Under the pieces are notes generated by a model, which ran no database searches, was not told where the DNA came from, and worked only from the letters and a program-made list of their open reading frames with translations. A program made the position numbers and the translations under genes. DNA of 64,000 bases from Odoribacter sp. (GTDB lineage: Bacteria > Bacteroidota > Bacteroidia > Bacteroidales > Muribaculaceae), in the NCBI GenBank assembly GCA_023663145.1, contig JAMPHZ010000001.1, positions 62,001-126,000 of the forward strand, written 5' to 3'. The number at the start of each line of letters is the position of its first letter. Positions within the stretch are counted from its first letter, which is position 1. Below, one piece after another: positions 62,423 to 64,000 of this stretch.

Positions 62423-63720
62423 CTTACAGTCTGTCCTGTGAGGCGTTGCCATAGCCGTCGGGTTTTGAAGAACCGGCGGTCTTCGTTATTATTAGCTACA
62501 TTGAACCAATGCATGTCGTCATAATCTACGTTCCAGTTCCGAAGGTCGCGCAAACGGAATGTAGGGCGGTACCGCTTTATGGGATAGCGTCTCTTCCCGT
62601 CAGGGCGGTATGTTTTCCATGCCATGGTTATTGTGAATATCCTGTAAATCTCATTGGCAAGTTCGGCCGACAGTTGGGCTGATTTGAGCATGCGGTCAAG
62701 CATGTCGAGAGTCAGCCATTGCCCGCTGAGGCGGCCCGATGCGGCTTCATTGCAATCTCCTTCAAGAAAGGCGGCGTAGTGTATGATTTCAGTGCTGTTG
62801 TCATGGCTTTTATTGGTGAAAAGGAACTTGAGGTCGGTTCCTTCGATACCGCTTATGCTTGCAAATTCGCGTGCAGCATCAGCCTGTGACAGGAATTCCC
62901 GTGGATTAACATCGGCGGTGGCCGGTGTGTCCCATCTACCGTCAGTGCCTTTTGAGAGTAGCAGGCAGTCTCCGGCAAGCACAAGATAGCGAACGACTGA
63001 ATAGTCACGTCCGTCGCAGGCCGTGAGAGGCCCTATGATACGGCTCATGTTGGTGTAACGGGTGAGCATGAAGAATATCATGAACAGGTAGATTACCACC
63101 GGCATTAAATTGAAGAAAAACCGGTCGGGCCGGTTCATGTTGATATTTATGTAGTATGCCGCGTAATACCACCATTGTACTGCAGCCATTGCAATACTTA
63201 CAAGCAGTATGAGTTGAAGTTGGTACCGTGACTCGTTTTCATATATGCGAGACACAACATTGCTGCCGTATACATACCCGTTGCGTGCCCGGCAGTTATC
63301 GCAGAAGCGTGTGCGTCCACTCATGATGAGTTGCCATAGTGCCACCAATACCATTACAGGGGAGAGTATCAGGCATGTTATGTAGGGAATCTCCCGGTTG
63401 GAGTTTGACCAATCGATAAGTCCGTCAAGGAGCATGCGGGAGTTTAATATGTTTATAGTCTCCATGACTATCGCAGTCCATATAAGCACTGACATGCCGT
63501 AGCGCAGGATGAGAACACATCCCGGATTGTCAGCGTTTGAAATTCGGCGCGAATATACGAGTAGGGTATATGCGAACAGGGCTACCGGCAGTGGCAACCA
63601 TGTCTTTGATATAAAGAACGGGAGCACCAATACCACGGCAAATGATAGCATTGTCACAGCCCACATGAGCCATTGCGACATGAATAGCCGCCGGGTAGCG
63701 TTTTCGTCGTTTTTAGGCAT
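62419..63720 (-). CDS. Polytopic membrane protein with a soluble C-terminal half, unknown
   Basis: The protein has 433 residues. About six membrane helices lie in the first 225 residues (WLMWAVTMLSFAVVLVLPFF; LPVALFAYTLLVY; VLILRYGMSVLIWTAIVM; ITCLILSPVMVLVALWQLIM; LILLVSIAMAAVQWWYYAAY; LMPVVIYLFMIFFMLTRY). FCDNCRARNG between helices 4 and 5 may be a cytosolic zinc-like pair. The C-terminal half has DGRDYSVVRYLVLAGDCLLL and a basic end (RRYPIKRYRPTFRLRDLRNW) with DDMHWFN. No family recognised. It is 2 bases after the S9 peptidase gene. Confidence 0.72.
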   Translation of the reverse strand: MPKNDENATRRLFMSQWLMWAVTMLSFAVVLVLPFFISKTWLPLPVALFAYTLLVYSRRISNADNPGCVLILRYGMSVLIWTAIVMETINILNSRMLLDGLIDWSNSNREIPYITCLILSPVMVLVALWQLIMSGRTRFCDNCRARNGYVYGSNVVSRIYENESRYQLQLILLVSIAMAAVQWWYYAAYYININMNRPDRFFFNLMPVVIYLFMIFFMLTRYTNMSRIIGPLTACDGRDYSVVRYLVLAGDCLLLSKGTDGRWDTPATADVNPREFLSQADAAREFASISGIEGTDLKFLFTNKSHDNSTEIIHYAAFLEGDCNEAASGRLSGQWLTLDMLDRMLKSAQLSAELANEIYRIFTITMAWKTYRPDGKRRYPIKRYRPTFRLRDLRNWNVDYDDMHWFNVANNNEDRRFFKTRRLWQRLTGQTVR

Positions 63721-63722
63721 GA

Positions 63723-64000
63723 TTAAAGATTGATATTAAGCCAATCGAGCATCTTGAGGTATACTACCGCTCTGGCGTTGCCGCCATAGATAGAGTGGTT
63801 CTTGTTGGGGAATAGCAGCATGTCGCAGAATTTTCCGCAACCTTCGAGCTCATTTACAAATTCAATAGTGTTTTCTGGGTGAACATTATCATCCGATGTG
63901 CCATACATTATAAGCAGAGGGCAATTAAGGCGCGCGGCGCGCTTTAGTGGCGCTGATGAGTTATAACCGTCATCATTCTGCCCCGGAGTCTGGAGGTAAC
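63723..64000 (-). CDS. Dipeptidyl peptidase IV-type S9 peptidase, C-terminal end
   Basis: The gene runs off the right edge; only its last 92 codons are here. The readable sequence YLQTPGQNDDGYNSSAPLKR ... CPLLIMYGTSDDNVHPENT ... LLFPNKNHSIYGG matches the catalytic domain of S9 prolyl/dipeptidyl peptidases. The catalytic Asp lies in TSDDNVH and the His in NKNHSI; the nucleophile Ser (GWSYGG-type motif) would be beyond the edge. Such enzymes are usually secreted and remove Xaa-Pro dipeptides. It is followed 2 bases on by the membrane protein. Confidence 0.93.
   Translation of the reverse strand, partial: YLQTPGQNDDGYNSSAPLKRAARLNCPLLIMYGTSDDNVHPENTIEFVNELEGCGKFCDMLLFPNKNHSIYGGNARAVVYLKMLDWLNINL

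Noticed and set aside
1..64000. CRISPR arrays, insertion sequences, prophage, tRNA or rRNA genes
   Set aside because: No regularly spaced repeats, transposase-like or phage-like proteins, or cloverleaf-like segments were seen by eye; a tRNA scan would settle the last point.

Overview
The window looks like a piece of a Bacteroidales chromosome, probably from the Muribaculaceae or a near relative; the family placement is inference. The evidence is a MurF-alanine racemase fusion gene, a MoxR/Bat operon of the Bacteroidetes type, PorQ- and PorE-like type IX secretion parts, an RND efflux operon ending in a PG0541-type gene, and promoters with the Bacteroidetes -7 box TAnnTTTG. Base composition and coding style look even throughout. 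I see no insertion sequence, phage, CRISPR array, tRNA or rRNA. Most of the window is core genome packed into long operons whose genes overlap by ATGA or TGATG.

Left part (1-13.4 kb, minus strand). The 5' end of prfB, with its programmed +1 frameshift, runs off the left edge. Next come a BtuG-like lipoprotein / BtuB-like receptor / lipoprotein operon; a clostripain protease-mscS-recJ-recQ operon; and hpt-adk-acyl-CoA synthetase. Middle left (13.5-23.3 kb): a DUF3737-MalY pair on the plus strand converges on a long minus operon (eamA-porQ-cmk-ispH-exonuclease-small membrane protein-GNAT). A thioesterase, dprA and a nucleoside phosphorylase follow on the plus strand. A Fur-type regulator-purA-DUF1015-trpS-deacetylase operon (23.3-28.2 kb, minus) ends at a shared hairpin.

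Centre (28.5-43.8 kb, plus strand). A tripartite RND efflux operon is followed by the MoxR-DUF58-BatA-BatB-BatC-BatD-BatE set and rsgA. Between them lies a nested palindrome that abuts the moxR promoter.

Right part (43.8-64 kb, minus strand). This holds an ATP-grasp-like protein, an OmpP1/FadL porin with a strange Trp/Tyr/Gly/Ser-rich secreted protein, and porE-GSCFA-murF/alr. A 443-base gap follows that contains what looks like a free-standing small RNA gene with its own promoter and terminator. Beyond it are mutL with a TPR/DUF6377 regulator, a heavy-metal TonB receptor / HMA protein / lipoprotein operon, and recR-secreted protein-miaA-membrane protein. The C-terminal end of a DPP-IV type peptidase runs off the right edge.

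The main candidates for something undescribed are the small RNA gene at about 53.1-53.3 kb, the nested palindrome at 34.4-34.5 kb, and the Trp/Tyr-rich secreted protein. Several starts were moved to internal ATGs because the longest frame began inside a promoter box or at a weak TTG or GTG.
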